A DNA stretch of 64,000 nucleotides from Amycolatopsis sp. NBC_01488. Its GTDB lineage: Bacteria > Actinomycetota > Actinomycetes > Mycobacteriales > Pseudonocardiaceae. Position 1 is the stretch's first letter; each line of letters starts with the position of its first letter. Shown here in pieces: positions 38,442 through 46,520 of the stretch. A model generated the notes under the pieces. The model was not told the DNA's origin, made no database searches, and saw only the letters and a list, made by a program, of their open reading frames with translations. The position numbers and the translations under genes were made by a program. The stretch is taken from assembly GCF_036227105.1 (NCBI RefSeq), contig NZ_CP109434.1, positions 1,051,001-1,115,000 on the forward strand. Direction: 5' to 3'.

Positions 38442-39830
38442 ATGAGCAAACCCCCGTTCGGCTTCGGACCGTCCGATCCCGACAAACGAGGAGAGAACGA
38501 CCCCTCGGAAGGCGGGCAGCCGTCCGGTGCCGAGGCCTTCAACCAGCTCGGGCAGATGCTGAGCCAGCTGGGCCAGATGCTCAGCCAGGCCGGCACTTCC
38601 AGCGGGCCGGTGAACTACGACCTCGCCAAGCAGATCGCCCTGCAGAACCTGGGCAGCTCCGGCAACACCGGCGAGAGCCGCCTCGGCTTCCGCGGCGGCG
38701 ACGACGCGAACGCCGCGGTCCGCGACGCCGCGCACCTCGCCGAGCTCTGGCTCGACGCGGCGACGGTGTTCCCGGCCGGCGCGACGGCGACGGTCGCCTG
38801 GTCGCCGCGGACCTGGGTCGAGAAGACGCTGCCGACGTGGCAGCGCCTGTGCGACCCGGTGGCGCAGCAGATCTCGGGCGCGTGGATGCAGGCGCTGCCC
38901 GAGGAGGCCAAGGAAGCCGCCGGCCCGCTGCTGCAGATGATGGGCCAGATGGGCGGGATGGCCTTCGGGTCCCAGCTCGGCAACGCGCTGGCCCAGCTGG
39001 CGTCGGAGATGCTGACGGCGTCGGAGATCGGCCTGCCGCTCGCGCCCGCCGGGACGTCCGCGCTGCTGCCGGCGAACATCGAGAAGTTCGCCGATGGCCT
39101 GGAGCTGCCGAACAGCGAGATCCTGGTGTTCCTGGCCGCCCGCGAGGCGGCGCACCAGCGGCTGTTCACGCACGTGCCGTGGCTGCGCCAGCGCCTGCTG
39201 GCGACGGTCGAGGAGTTCGCGCACGGCATCACCGTGGACACGTCCGCGCTCGAGTCGCTGGCCGGCCGGATCGACCCGGCCAACCCGGCGAGCATCGAAG
39301 AGGCCATGTCGTCCGGGCTGCTGGAGCCCCAGACGACGGACGAGCAGAAGGCGGCGCTGAGGCGCCTGGAGACGCTGCTGGCCCTGGTCGAGGGCTGGGT
39401 GGACGTGGTGGTGGCCGAGGCGGTCGGCGACCGCCTCCCGGGAGCGGACGCGCTGCGCGAGACCCTCCGCCGCCGCCGCGCGACGGGCGGCCCGGCGGAG
39501 CAGACGTTCGCCACGCTGGTCGGCCTGGAGCTGCGCCCCCGCCGCATGCGGGACGCATCGAACCTGTGGAAGCTGGTCGGCGACCGCCACGGCGCGGACA
39601 AGCGCGACGGCCTGTGGTCCCACCCGGACCTGATGCCGACGGCCGAGGACCTGGACGAGCCGATCGACTTCGCCGACCGCGTCGGCGAGACGGGCCTGCT
39701 GGACGGCCTGGACCCGATCGCCGAACTGGAGCGCACGGAACAGTCGGAGCAGTCCGAGCGCGCGGAGCGCGAGGCGAAGAGCAAGGAAACCCCGCCGGAC
39801 CCGGATGAGGGCGGCGAGAGCCGCAGCTGA
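38442..39830 (+). CDS. DUF2342/zincin-like putative metalloprotease
   Basis: This is a 462-residue protein of the actinobacterial zinc-dependent hydrolase family (mycobacterial Rv3195). The N-terminus has a Gln/Met-rich helical repeat (LGQMLSQLGQMLSQ). The expected HExxH region reads REAAHQRLF, so the first His is replaced by Arg; Glu and the second His remain, and a later EGWVDVVVAEA segment could supply another ligand. The C-terminus is charged and disordered. Catalytic activity is uncertain. The start is leaderless-type, 6 nt after TACGGT. Confidence 0.85.
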   Translation: MSKPPFGFGPSDPDKRGENDPSEGGQPSGAEAFNQLGQMLSQLGQMLSQAGTSSGPVNYDLAKQIALQNLGSSGNTGESRLGFRGGDDANAAVRDAAHLAELWLDAATVFPAGATATVAWSPRTWVEKTLPTWQRLCDPVAQQISGAWMQALPEEAKEAAGPLLQMMGQMGGMAFGSQLGNALAQLASEMLTASEIGLPLAPAGTSALLPANIEKFADGLELPNSEILVFLAAREAAHQRLFTHVPWLRQRLLATVEEFAHGITVDTSALESLAGRIDPANPASIEEAMSSGLLEPQTTDEQKAALRRLETLLALVEGWVDVVVAEAVGDRLPGADALRETLRRRRATGGPAEQTFATLVGLELRPRRMRDASNLWKLVGDRHGADKRDGLWSHPDLMPTAEDLDEPIDFADRVGETGLLDGLDPIAELERTEQSEQSERAEREAKSKETPPDPDEGGESRS

Positions 39831-39839
39831 CCCCAGTCC

Positions 39840-39882
39840 AACGGGCCGGGCTTCTCCGCACCAGCGAGGAGCCCGGCCCGTT
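39840..39882. terminator. Terminator after DUF2342 gene
   Basis: AACGGGCCGGGC and GCCCGGCCCGTT are perfect arms just after the stop codon. The remaining 39883-40089 is C-rich and holds no gene I can support. Confidence 0.75.
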
Positions 39883-40089
39883 CGCATGGCCGTCCAGCTC
39901 CGCGGACCACTCGACTACGCCGCCGCCGCTCCCCTGCCGCTGCCGCCTCCCAGTCGCACTGGCACCCACCACGCGACCTGGCGCGGCAAGCACCCCGGCT
40001 CCCCGCCCACACACCGCCAGTCCGGCCCGCACCCGCGGGCCCGACCGCACTCCCGTCTCCGCCTCCTCCCGGCCCGAACCCCTCCGCGA

Positions 40090-40122
40090 CCGGGGCGACC
40101 CGCAAACCGCAGGTCGCCCCGG
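40090..40122 (-). terminator. Terminator after YgjP-like peptidase gene
   Basis: CCGGGGCGACC and GGTCGCCCCGG are perfect 11-bp arms 14 nt beyond the stop of the minus-strand gene. Confidence 0.7.
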
Positions 40123-40135
40123 CCGCATCACCCGC

Positions 40136-40726
40136 TCAGTCCTCGGTGTCGATCCCCCACCCGGCGGCGGCCGACAGTCCTTCCAGGAATCCCATCGCGC
40201 GTTCCGTCTTCGGGTACCGGCGCACCAACGCCCAGAACGCCGGGTCGTGCCCGGGCTCGCGCAGGTGCGCCAGCTCGTGCACCAGCACGTAATCGAGCAC
40301 CCAGGGCGGTACCTTCCGCAGCCGGTCGCTGACCCGGATGGTCGCGTCGACCGGCGTGCAGGACGCCCACCGCGTGCGCATCGGCGGCACCCAGCGGACG
40401 CTCGCCGGCACCGCGGTGCCGCCCAGGTACTTGCCCGACAGCAGCGCGCACCGCGCCAGCAGGGCGTCGTCCGACGTCTTCGGGGACGCCGGCCGGCGTG
40501 GTTCCGAGCGCTGCAGCTTGCGCTCCATCTCGGCGACCCAGTGTTTTTCCTCCGCCCTGGTCATCCGCGCGGGGATGAGCACGACCAGCGTGTCGTCCTT
40601 CCAGTACGCGGTGACCGTCCGGTGCCGGCGCTGGCTGCGCCGCACTTCGACCTTGTGTCCAGGTGTGTCCGACGGGGGGTTCGTTTCCCCCGGGCCTCTC
40701 AGCGAGGGCATGCGTGCTTCGACCAC
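40136..40726 (-). CDS. YgjP/M48-type metallopeptidase domain protein
   Basis: This 196-residue protein carries a zinc-peptidase motif in VLDYVLVHELAHLREPGHDPAFW (HELAH, then a third His) and the preceding MRTRWASCTP segment typical of the YgjP-like (DUF45) family, often found near restriction systems. No membrane helix is present. GTG 40726 lies 6 nt after TACCGT, suggesting a leaderless start; ATG 40711 is an alternative. No restriction-modification gene adjoins it here. Confidence 0.88.
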   Translation of the reverse strand: MVEARMPSLRGPGETNPPSDTPGHKVEVRRSQRRHRTVTAYWKDDTLVVLIPARMTRAEEKHWVAEMERKLQRSEPRRPASPKTSDDALLARCALLSGKYLGGTAVPASVRWVPPMRTRWASCTPVDATIRVSDRLRKVPPWVLDYVLVHELAHLREPGHDPAFWALVRRYPKTERAMGFLEGLSAAAGWGIDTED

Positions 40727-40780
40727 CCGACAACGGTAAGGCCCGGCACCGACAACTCCGAGCGCATTGAGGTCACAGAG

Positions 40781-40820
40781 CCGAGTTGTCCACAGCCCTC
40801 TTTCCTTGTGGACAACTCGG
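40781..40820. promoter_or_regulatory. Inverted pair of DnaA boxes
   Basis: CCGAGTTGTCCACA and its exact reverse complement TGTGGACAACTCGG form 14-bp arms with a 12-nt loop. Each contains TTGTCCACA, the high-G+C actinobacterial DnaA box. It lies between the divergent YgjP-like and cyclodehydratase-like genes. Confidence 0.6.
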
Positions 40821-40875
40821 CCGATCCGGCGCCTTCCCGGGCTCGATCGACGCCGCCGGATGCCATCCTGCGGAC

Positions 40876-41922
40876 ATGCTCCTCTCCACCGCGGACATGC
40901 CTCCGGTGCTCCTGCCGGCCCATCCCGCCCTGCTCCCGGGCATCACGGTGCTCGAACGCGGCCCGCGCGAGATCCAGATCGGGCTCGACCCGCGCCACGG
41001 CGTGATCGTCGAAGGCCTGCCACCCGGACTCGTCGCGCGGCTGCGGAAACTCGACGGCAGCAAGCCCGTCGAACGGATCCTGCTCGCCGAGAGCGAACAC
41101 CGCGACCAGCTGCGGACGCTGCTGCGGCAGCTGACCGCGCTCGGCCTGGTCACCGACGCGGGGAGCCCGGAGGGCCCGGGTCTCCGCGGCGAAACCGGCC
41201 TCTGGTCCCTGCGCGCACGTCACCACCAGAGGGCCCTGAGCGACCGGCGGCGCGCCACCGCGGTCACGGTGCACGGCGACGGCCGGGTGGCGGTCGCGGT
41301 CGCCGTGCTGCTGGCCAACGCCGGGGTCGGGCACGTCGAGCTGCAGTTGCCCGGCACGGTCACCGAGCACGACCTCGGCACCGGCTTCACCGAAGCCGAC
41401 CTGGGCCGGCCCCGGCGGCAGGCCCTCGGCGACCTGCTCCGCCGCGTCGACGCCGACGTGCGCGTCACTCGCCTGCACGACCGGTACCCCGAACTGGCCC
41501 TGCTCACCGACGCCGTCGTCCCGGCGCCGGAGGTCGTCGCCGAGCTGATGACGGACGGCGTCCCGCACCTGCTCGTCCGCGTCCGGGACGGCACGGCCAT
41601 CGTCGGGCCGCTGGTCGTGCCGGGCCGCAGCTCGTGCCTGCGCTGCGCCGACCTGCACCGGACCGACCTCGACCCGTGCTGGCCGCGCGTCGCCGGCCAG
41701 CTGACGGGCCGGCACCAGCGGCCCGACCTCGGCGCCGTGCACGCCTGCGCGTCGCTGGCCGTCGCCCAGGCCATGCGGCTGCTCTCCCCCGCCGGGCCGG
41801 CACCGCCGACGTGGAACGCGACCCTGGAGATCGACGCCTTCGACGGCCGCATCCGCCACCGCGGCTGGCCCCCGCACCCGCGCTGCGGCTGTGGCGCTCC
41901 AGCGCCGCAACAGGAGACGTAG
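40876..41922 (+). CDS. Orphan cyclodehydratase/E1-like (ThiF-type) protein
   Basis: This 348-residue protein resembles the leader-binding and E1-like partner of thiazole/oxazole peptide cyclodehydratases (mycobacterial Rv3196 by position). It has a winged-helix-like N-terminus, a degenerate nucleotide-binding segment (HGDGRVAVAVAVLLANAG) and a four-cysteine zinc site (SSCLRCADLHR; HPRCGCGAP). No YcaO gene, precursor peptide or exporter is nearby; the next gene is an ABC1 kinase. ATG 40876 is preferred; ATG 40897 is possible. The biochemical role is unknown. Confidence 0.78.
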   Translation: MLLSTADMPPVLLPAHPALLPGITVLERGPREIQIGLDPRHGVIVEGLPPGLVARLRKLDGSKPVERILLAESEHRDQLRTLLRQLTALGLVTDAGSPEGPGLRGETGLWSLRARHHQRALSDRRRATAVTVHGDGRVAVAVAVLLANAGVGHVELQLPGTVTEHDLGTGFTEADLGRPRRQALGDLLRRVDADVRVTRLHDRYPELALLTDAVVPAPEVVAELMTDGVPHLLVRVRDGTAIVGPLVVPGRSSCLRCADLHRTDLDPCWPRVAGQLTGRHQRPDLGAVHACASLAVAQAMRLLSPAGPAPPTWNATLEIDAFDGRIRHRGWPPHPRCGCGAPAPQQET

Positions 41923-41982
41923 GCCACTAAGACGTCGTGAGCAGGCTGCGCGCCGCCGAGGTCGCAAGGCAGAATTGCGGAG

Positions 41983-43323
41983 GTGACCGACTTCCGCGAC
42001 CCAGGCGATCGTGACACCGCGATGCCGCGCAAGGGTGCTGCCCGTACCGCCAAGCTCGCCAGTCTGCCGCTCGGGATCGCCGGGCGGGCGGTCGGCGGGT
42101 GGGGCAAGCGGCTGGCGGGGCAGAGCGCGGAGCAGGTCAACGCGACGCTCTCGGCGAAAGCCGCCGAGCAGCTGTTCGAGGTGCTCGGCACGCTCAAGGG
42201 CGGGGCGATGAAGTTCGGCCAGGCGCTGAGCGTGTTCGAGGCGGCAGTGCCGGACGACATGGCGAAGCCGTACCGCGAGGCGCTGACGAAGCTGCAGGCC
42301 GCGGCGCCGCCGATGGCGGCCCGCCAGACCCACCGCGTGCTCGCCGAGCAGTTGGGCCGCACCTGGAGCAGCCGGTTCGCCTCGTTCGACGACGAGCCGG
42401 CGGCGGCCGCGAGCATCGGCCAGGTGCACCGCGCGGTCTGGCACGACGGCCGCGAGGTCGCGGTCAAGGTCCAGTACCCGGGGGCCGACGAGGCGTTGCG
42501 CAGCGACCTGCGGCAGCTGCAGCGGTTCAGCCGGCTGTTCCAGGCGTTCGTGCCCGGCACCGAGGTCAAGCCGCTGCTGGCCGAACTCGCCGAGCGGATG
42601 AACGAGGAGCTCGACTACCAGGGCGAGGCGCAGCACCAGCGCGCCTTCGCGAAGGCGTTCGACGGCGATCCCGGCATCCTCGTGCCACGCGTGGTGGCCA
42701 GCGCGCCGAAGGTCGTGGTGACGGAGTGGGTGACCGGCACGCCGTTGTCGAAGGTCATCGCGGACGGCGACCGCGAGACCCGGAACCTGGCAGGCCGGCT
42801 GCTGACGGAGTTCCACTACTCGTCGCCGGAGCGCGTCCACCTGCTGCACTCGGACCCGCACCCGGGCAACTTCATGATCACCGAGGACGACCGGCTGTGC
42901 GTCATCGACTTCGGCGGCGTGGCCCGGCTACCCGACGGCATCCCGCGCCACCTGGGCGAAATGACGCGGCTGGCCCTCGACGGCGAGTCCGCCGAGCTGA
43001 TGCGGCTGCTGCGGGAGAACCGGTTCATCCGCACCGACAGCGACCTGACCGCGGACGAGGTGCTCGCGTACCTGGCGCCGTTCACCGAGCCGCTGGCGAA
43101 GCCGGTGTTCCACTTCACGCGCAAGTGGATGCAGAAACAGGCGTGGCGCGTCGGCGACAGCCGCGGCAACGACTTCCGGGTCGGCCGGTCGCTCAACCTG
43201 CCGCCCGAGTACCTGATGATCCACCGGGTGACGGCCGGGTCGACGGGCATCCTCTGCCAGCTCGACGCGGAGATCCCGGCACGCGGCATCGTCGAGCGCT
43301 GGCAGCCCGGATTCGCCGCCTGA
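41983..43323 (+). CDS. ABC1/UbiB-family atypical kinase
   Basis: This 446-residue protein has the ABC1 signature: KxGQ-type motif LKGGAMKFGQALS, Ala-rich loop AAAASIGQVHRA, the Lys in VAVKVQYPG, catalytic HSDPHPGNFM and metal-binding VIDFGGVARL. UbiB-like proteins act in quinone lipid biosynthesis or lipid handling; the mycobacterial counterpart is Rv3197 (MABC1). It follows the cyclodehydratase-like gene by 60 bp and is followed by two DnaA boxes. GTG 41983 was chosen; ATG 42022 is possible. Confidence 0.9.
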   Translation: MTDFRDPGDRDTAMPRKGAARTAKLASLPLGIAGRAVGGWGKRLAGQSAEQVNATLSAKAAEQLFEVLGTLKGGAMKFGQALSVFEAAVPDDMAKPYREALTKLQAAAPPMAARQTHRVLAEQLGRTWSSRFASFDDEPAAAASIGQVHRAVWHDGREVAVKVQYPGADEALRSDLRQLQRFSRLFQAFVPGTEVKPLLAELAERMNEELDYQGEAQHQRAFAKAFDGDPGILVPRVVASAPKVVVTEWVTGTPLSKVIADGDRETRNLAGRLLTEFHYSSPERVHLLHSDPHPGNFMITEDDRLCVIDFGGVARLPDGIPRHLGEMTRLALDGESAELMRLLRENRFIRTDSDLTADEVLAYLAPFTEPLAKPVFHFTRKWMQKQAWRVGDSRGNDFRVGRSLNLPPEYLMIHRVTAGSTGILCQLDAEIPARGIVERWQPGFAA

Positions 43324-43324
43324 G

Positions 43325-43374
43325 TTGTCCACAGGCCGGGGCGCGAACGGGCGGATTCCGGCGAGTTGTCCACA
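43325..43374 (+). promoter_or_regulatory. Two direct DnaA boxes
   Basis: GAGTTGTCCACAG occurs twice in direct orientation, with boxes TTGTCCACA at 43325-43333 and 43366-43374, between the ABC1 kinase stop and the next gene. Confidence 0.6.
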
Positions 43375-43425
43375 GCTGCGCGGGACGGGGTTCCACCCGG
43401 TTGGCCGAGCCGCCATGCTCGGTGC

Positions 43426-44370
43426 ATGACCGCTACTCAATGCACCGATCCACTGGCACTCAGTAACCCCGGCTCGTGCGAGGTGATGAACCTCGAACAG
43501 TTACGCAGGGCCGGAGTGTCCGACCGAAGAATCCGGCGGCTCTGCGGCCCCGGCGGGCCGTGGCGCCGCCTGCACCCCGGTGTCGTCCTGCTGCGCAACA
43601 GCGCTCCGACGCGGCAGCAGCTGCTGCACGCCGCGCTGGTGCGGTACGGGCCGAGGGTGGTGATCACGGGCGCCGACGCGCTGCGGGCCCACGGCGTGAA
43701 GTGCCCGGCGGACGGCGAGATCCGGCTGCTGGTGCCTGGGTACTGCCGGCTGGCTTCGTGCGACGGCGTCACCGCGGCCCGCACGGCCCGGATGCCGGCA
43801 CCGGTGGTGGTCGACGGGCTGCCGTTCGCACCGCCGTCCCGGGCGGCGCTCGATCTGGCGAGGTCCGAGCCGGACCCGGCGCGCATCCGCCACCTGCTGA
43901 CTCTCCCGCTCTACTGGGGCCTGTGCGACCGCCAGGAGCTGCTGACGGAGCTGGCCGAGGGCCCCCAACGCGGCACGGCGGCGGTCCGCAAGGTGCTCCA
44001 CGAGCTGGAGGAGGGCCCGATCCAGGCCCACGGCCTGGCCGTGCAGGTCCTGGAGACGGCACGCCTCCCACCCCCGACCTGGGACGTGACGATCTGCGAC
44101 CGCCGCGGCCGCCGCATCGGCGAGGCGGACGCGTGGTGGGACGAGATCGGCCTGGCCTGGCAATACCGCTGCGGCCCGGCAACGGGTGGCTTCTCCCACC
44201 TCGCCCTCGCAGCGACGGGCATAGTCCTGGTCCGCTGCACGGTCCGCCAGCTGCGCCAGGTCCCTCGCGAGGTGGCCCAAGAGCTGGCCCTGGCCTTCGG
44301 CGAGGCAGCCCGAACGCCACGCCCAAGGGTCCGAGCCGTCCCGATGACCCCGATAGGCGACGCAGCATGA
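43426..44370 (+). CDS. AbiEi/DUF559-like protein of unknown function
   Basis: This 314-residue protein has an N-terminal winged-helix segment (MNLEQLRRAGVSDRRIRRL; GPWRRLHPGVVLL; VVITGADALRAHG) like AbiEi-type antitoxins, and a C-terminal part with RRGRRIGEADAWWDEIGLAW recalling DUF559/Vsr-fold nucleases. No toxin gene adjoins it. Such proteins are common and often multicopy in actinobacteria. ATG 43426 has no ribosome-binding site. The 220 bp after the stop hold nothing I can support as a gene. Confidence 0.75.
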   Translation: MTATQCTDPLALSNPGSCEVMNLEQLRRAGVSDRRIRRLCGPGGPWRRLHPGVVLLRNSAPTRQQLLHAALVRYGPRVVITGADALRAHGVKCPADGEIRLLVPGYCRLASCDGVTAARTARMPAPVVVDGLPFAPPSRAALDLARSEPDPARIRHLLTLPLYWGLCDRQELLTELAEGPQRGTAAVRKVLHELEEGPIQAHGLAVQVLETARLPPPTWDVTICDRRGRRIGEADAWWDEIGLAWQYRCGPATGGFSHLALAATGIVLVRCTVRQLRQVPREVAQELALAFGEAARTPRPRVRAVPMTPIGDAA

Positions 44371-44589
44371 GCGCCACTTGCCCCGAGCCGAGCCGCGCGC
44401 CGTTACCGGCATCCCGTGCTGCCGTGGGCGCCAAGCCATCCCGTTCACCAAGGCCGCGCGACCCAGTCCGAAGGACATACCTGTCCACGACACCCGCACA
44501 TCCGTGGTGTGATCAGACCGGCTCAGCCACCAAGGCCGCGCGGAAGCTCGCCATCAGCGCCGTCGTGGGCCATCAGAAGTGCGGTCCGA

Positions 44590-44775
44590 TCACCAGTACT
44601 CGTCGGGCAGCTTGCCCTCGATGTCGCGTACGTGCTGCCGCGCGCAGTCCGGGCACAGCCACCGCACCACGCCGCGCTCGCGGCTGGACACCCAAGCGAG
44701 TGCCGTGGACGGGTCCCCGTCGGCGCCGCGGGTACGCCCGCAACGCGTGCACACGACCGGCTCCGGGGCGCTCAC
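44590..44775 (-). CDS. Small zinc-ribbon protein
   Basis: This gene encodes 61 residues with two CxxC pairs (VVCTRCGRTRG and WLCPDCARQH), a likely zinc ribbon. GTG 44775 overlaps the stop of the upstream methyltransferase gene (GTGA), so it is co-translated with it. It ends in LPDEYW. The function is unknown; a nucleic-acid or protein-binding adaptor is possible. Confidence 0.75.
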   Translation of the reverse strand: MSAPEPVVCTRCGRTRGADGDPSTALAWVSSRERGVVRWLCPDCARQHVRDIEGKLPDEYW

Positions 44776-45644
44776 CGCAACCGTCCACAGTGGATCGCCT
44801 TGGCGCCGAACAGGAACAGGTCGTCGCGGTGGCCGAGGAAGTCCGGGCCGTCCGGATCGGTCAACGCGGCGACCGCCTCGCGATCAGCCGCGTCGAGCCG
44901 CTCCCCGGCCGACTCGGCGAGCCAGCCGACGCGATGCACGACGTACTCGCGCAGCAAGTCCGAACCGGGCATGGGGTGATCGATGAGCGCACCGAAGGAC
45001 TCGACGTCCGCCAGCCCGGCCTCGCGGAGGGCGCGTGGCCAGCCGTAGGGCATCGCGACGCTGCCCGGAAGCCCGGCCCGCATCCCGGCGAACCACTCGG
45101 CCCGCGCGGCGAGGAGCCGATGCTCCAGGCCGGGCCGTCCCACTCCGACGTCCCACGGGAGGCATCGCATTTCGAGCCCGCCCTCGCCGATGGCGAGCAC
45201 CCCACCGGGCCGCACCAGTCCGGCAAGGGCACGCAGGGCTGCCTGCTGGTCACCGACGTGGTGCACGACGCCGGAGGCCCACACAAGATGGACACCGGGC
45301 ACCCGCTCGGCCAAGCGCGGATCGGCGAGGTCGCCGTGCACACCGACGACCTCGACGTTCTCACCAGCGGCTTCGGCAACGGCCCGCCGCGCCTCGGCCA
45401 GCAGTGCGGGCGTGGCATCGAGCAGGACGACGGTGCCACCTTCGCCGCGGGAAAGCTCACGCGCGAAGAGCACGCTCATCCCGCCTGCCCCACACCCGAC
45501 GTCGAGCAGGGTCGGCCGCCCGGGGAGCCGGGCGAGCAACCGCCGTGCGACGGGCGCGAGTGCTTCGGCATCGAGCGCGTCGGCCATGCGCAGCTGAGCG
45601 AGCCGGTCCGCCCAGTCGATGTCGTCGTGGGTGTGTGCGGACAT
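44772..45644 (-). CDS. SAM-dependent class I methyltransferase
   Basis: This 290-residue enzyme has the SAM motif LLDVGCGAGGMSVLFAREL, acidic loop VVLLDATPALL and motif II VHLVWASGVVHHVGD, a standard Rossmann methyltransferase. The substrate domain is not diagnostic. ATG 45644 is preferred; an upstream start would add a 23-residue non-conserved tail. It carries one TCCACAGTGGA palindrome near its 3' end and is coupled to the zinc-ribbon gene. Confidence 0.87.
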   Translation of the reverse strand: MSAHTHDDIDWADRLAQLRMADALDAEALAPVARRLLARLPGRPTLLDVGCGAGGMSVLFARELSRGEGGTVVLLDATPALLAEARRAVAEAAGENVEVVGVHGDLADPRLAERVPGVHLVWASGVVHHVGDQQAALRALAGLVRPGGVLAIGEGGLEMRCLPWDVGVGRPGLEHRLLAARAEWFAGMRAGLPGSVAMPYGWPRALREAGLADVESFGALIDHPMPGSDLLREYVVHRVGWLAESAGERLDAADREAVAALTDPDGPDFLGHRDDLFLFGAKAIHCGRLR

Positions 45645-45717
45645 CACCCCATTCAACACCGGGCAGGCCGACGAACCCGTCGGCCACGCCCGGAAGGCAC
45701 TTCCGACCAGCACGAAA

Positions 45718-45747
45718 GCCCCCGCCGCCCGAAGGGGCGGCAGGGGC
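45718..45747 (-). terminator. Terminator after the whiB7-linked gene
   Basis: GCCCCCGCCGCCC pairs with GGGCGGCAGGGGC (one mismatch) just after the stop at 45754. Confidence 0.65.
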
Positions 45748-45753
45748 CTGCGC

Positions 45754-46011
45754 TCAGTTCTGGTCCAGCTCGTACCGCTCCGCCCGGCGAGCCGCCCATC
45801 GGGCTACTCGCGTCCAGCGGCGGACGGCACGCGCGCTACCTCGGGCCCGCTGGGCGCGGACCCCCTCTTCCAGATCCCGTATTCGGGCCCGGGACAGTTC
45901 TTCGTAAAGCAACATCTCGCTGATCTCCTCGATCTCGGTCTTCGTCAACTGCAGGTGCGGACGGCACATCCGCGCTTCGTGGTCCTTCGTGGTGACCGGT
46001 TCGACGCTCAT
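45754..46011 (-). CDS. Small basic protein coupled to whiB7
   Basis: This gene encodes 85 residues: an N-terminal part with Cys and His (HEARMCRPHLQ), a Glu-rich helix (TKTEIEEISEMLLYEELSRA) and an Arg-rich C-terminus (RWTRVARWAARRAERY). Its ATG overlaps the whiB7 TGA (ATGA), so it should be made with WhiB7 and be subject to the same attenuation. A terminator follows. The function is unknown; a resistance or regulatory accessory is possible. Confidence 0.65.
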   Translation of the reverse strand: MSVEPVTTKDHEARMCRPHLQLTKTEIEEISEMLLYEELSRARIRDLEEGVRAQRARGSARAVRRWTRVARWAARRAERYELDQN

Positions 46012-46364
46012 GCGGCGGCGCTCCGGTGATCGCCGCCGGCCTTGGCCGCGGCGGGCTCGACGACAGCGTTCTTGCGCGGGCGGCCACGCGGCCGCTTGCG
46101 CGCGATCACGACGCCGCGCTCGAAGATCTCGCCGCCCCAGACGCCCCACGGCTCGCGACGAGCCAGTGCGCCCGCCAGGCAGGCCTCGCGCACCGGGCAG
46201 TCGGCGCACTGCGCCTTCGCGCGCTCGAGCTCGGCCGGGGACTCGGCGAACCACAGGTCCGCGTCGCCCGAGCGGCAGGGCAGAGCCGCGTCCGGCACGG
46301 CGATGGGGTCGAGCAGGTCGGCGAATATTGCCTCACCCGAGGTGTAGGCGATGGCCGAAGACAT
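46008..46364 (-). CDS. whiB7: WhiB7 redox-sensitive resistance regulator
   Basis: This 118-residue Fe-S transcription factor activates intrinsic antibiotic resistance genes with the primary sigma factor. The four cluster cysteines are C30, C53, C56 and C62; the WhiB turn GVWGG is at 74-78 and the AT-hook RGRPRK at 93-98 identifies WhiB7. ATG 46364 has AAGGAGGA upstream. It is preceded by a roughly 500-nt leader with an upstream ORF and an intrinsic terminator, and lies beside uvrD2 as in mycobacteria. Confidence 0.95.
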   Translation of the reverse strand: MSSAIAYTSGEAIFADLLDPIAVPDAALPCRSGDADLWFAESPAELERAKAQCADCPVREACLAGALARREPWGVWGGEIFERGVVIARKRPRGRPRKNAVVEPAAAKAGGDHRSAAA

Positions 46365-46449
46365 GGCAGTTCCTCCTTGTGTCGTACGGGTTTTCGGTTG
46401 GGAGATGGAGCTGGGCAATGCTGGTCCTCTTGGGTTGTGCAGCCAAAAA

Positions 46450-46494
46450 CACGAAGGCCGCGGATCCGGGTTTTCCGGTTCCGCGGCCTTCGTG
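46450..46494 (-). terminator. Attenuator in whiB7 leader
   Basis: A near-perfect stem (CACGAAGGCCGCGG pairing CCGCGGCCTTCGTG) is followed on the minus strand by TTTTTGG, a classical intrinsic terminator 86 nt before the whiB7 start. It would stop transcription unless translation of the leader is disturbed. Confidence 0.85.
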
Positions 46495-46503
46495 AGCCTC
46501 TAG

Positions 46504-46520
46504 TCCTGACTAGGTCAGGA
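46504..46520 (-). promoter_or_regulatory. Hairpin containing the leader ORF stop codon
   Basis: TCCTGAC and GTCAGGA pair around three bases, and the leader ORF stop TGA lies inside the first arm. A ribosome at the stop would open it. Confidence 0.55.

Noticed and set aside
40876..41922. A RiPP biosynthetic gene cluster
   Set aside because: Apart from the cyclodehydratase-like gene there is no YcaO, dehydrogenase, precursor peptide or exporter within 10 kb.
43426..44370. Toxin-antitoxin system
   Set aside because: The AbiEi-like gene has no adjacent AbiEii-type nucleotidyltransferase toxin, so only a single unknown gene is supported.
44371..44589. A further small gene between the AbiEi-like and zinc-ribbon genes
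   Set aside because: Only short frames with atypical composition and no start signals are present; a repeated CACCAAGGCCGCGCG segment is the sole feature.
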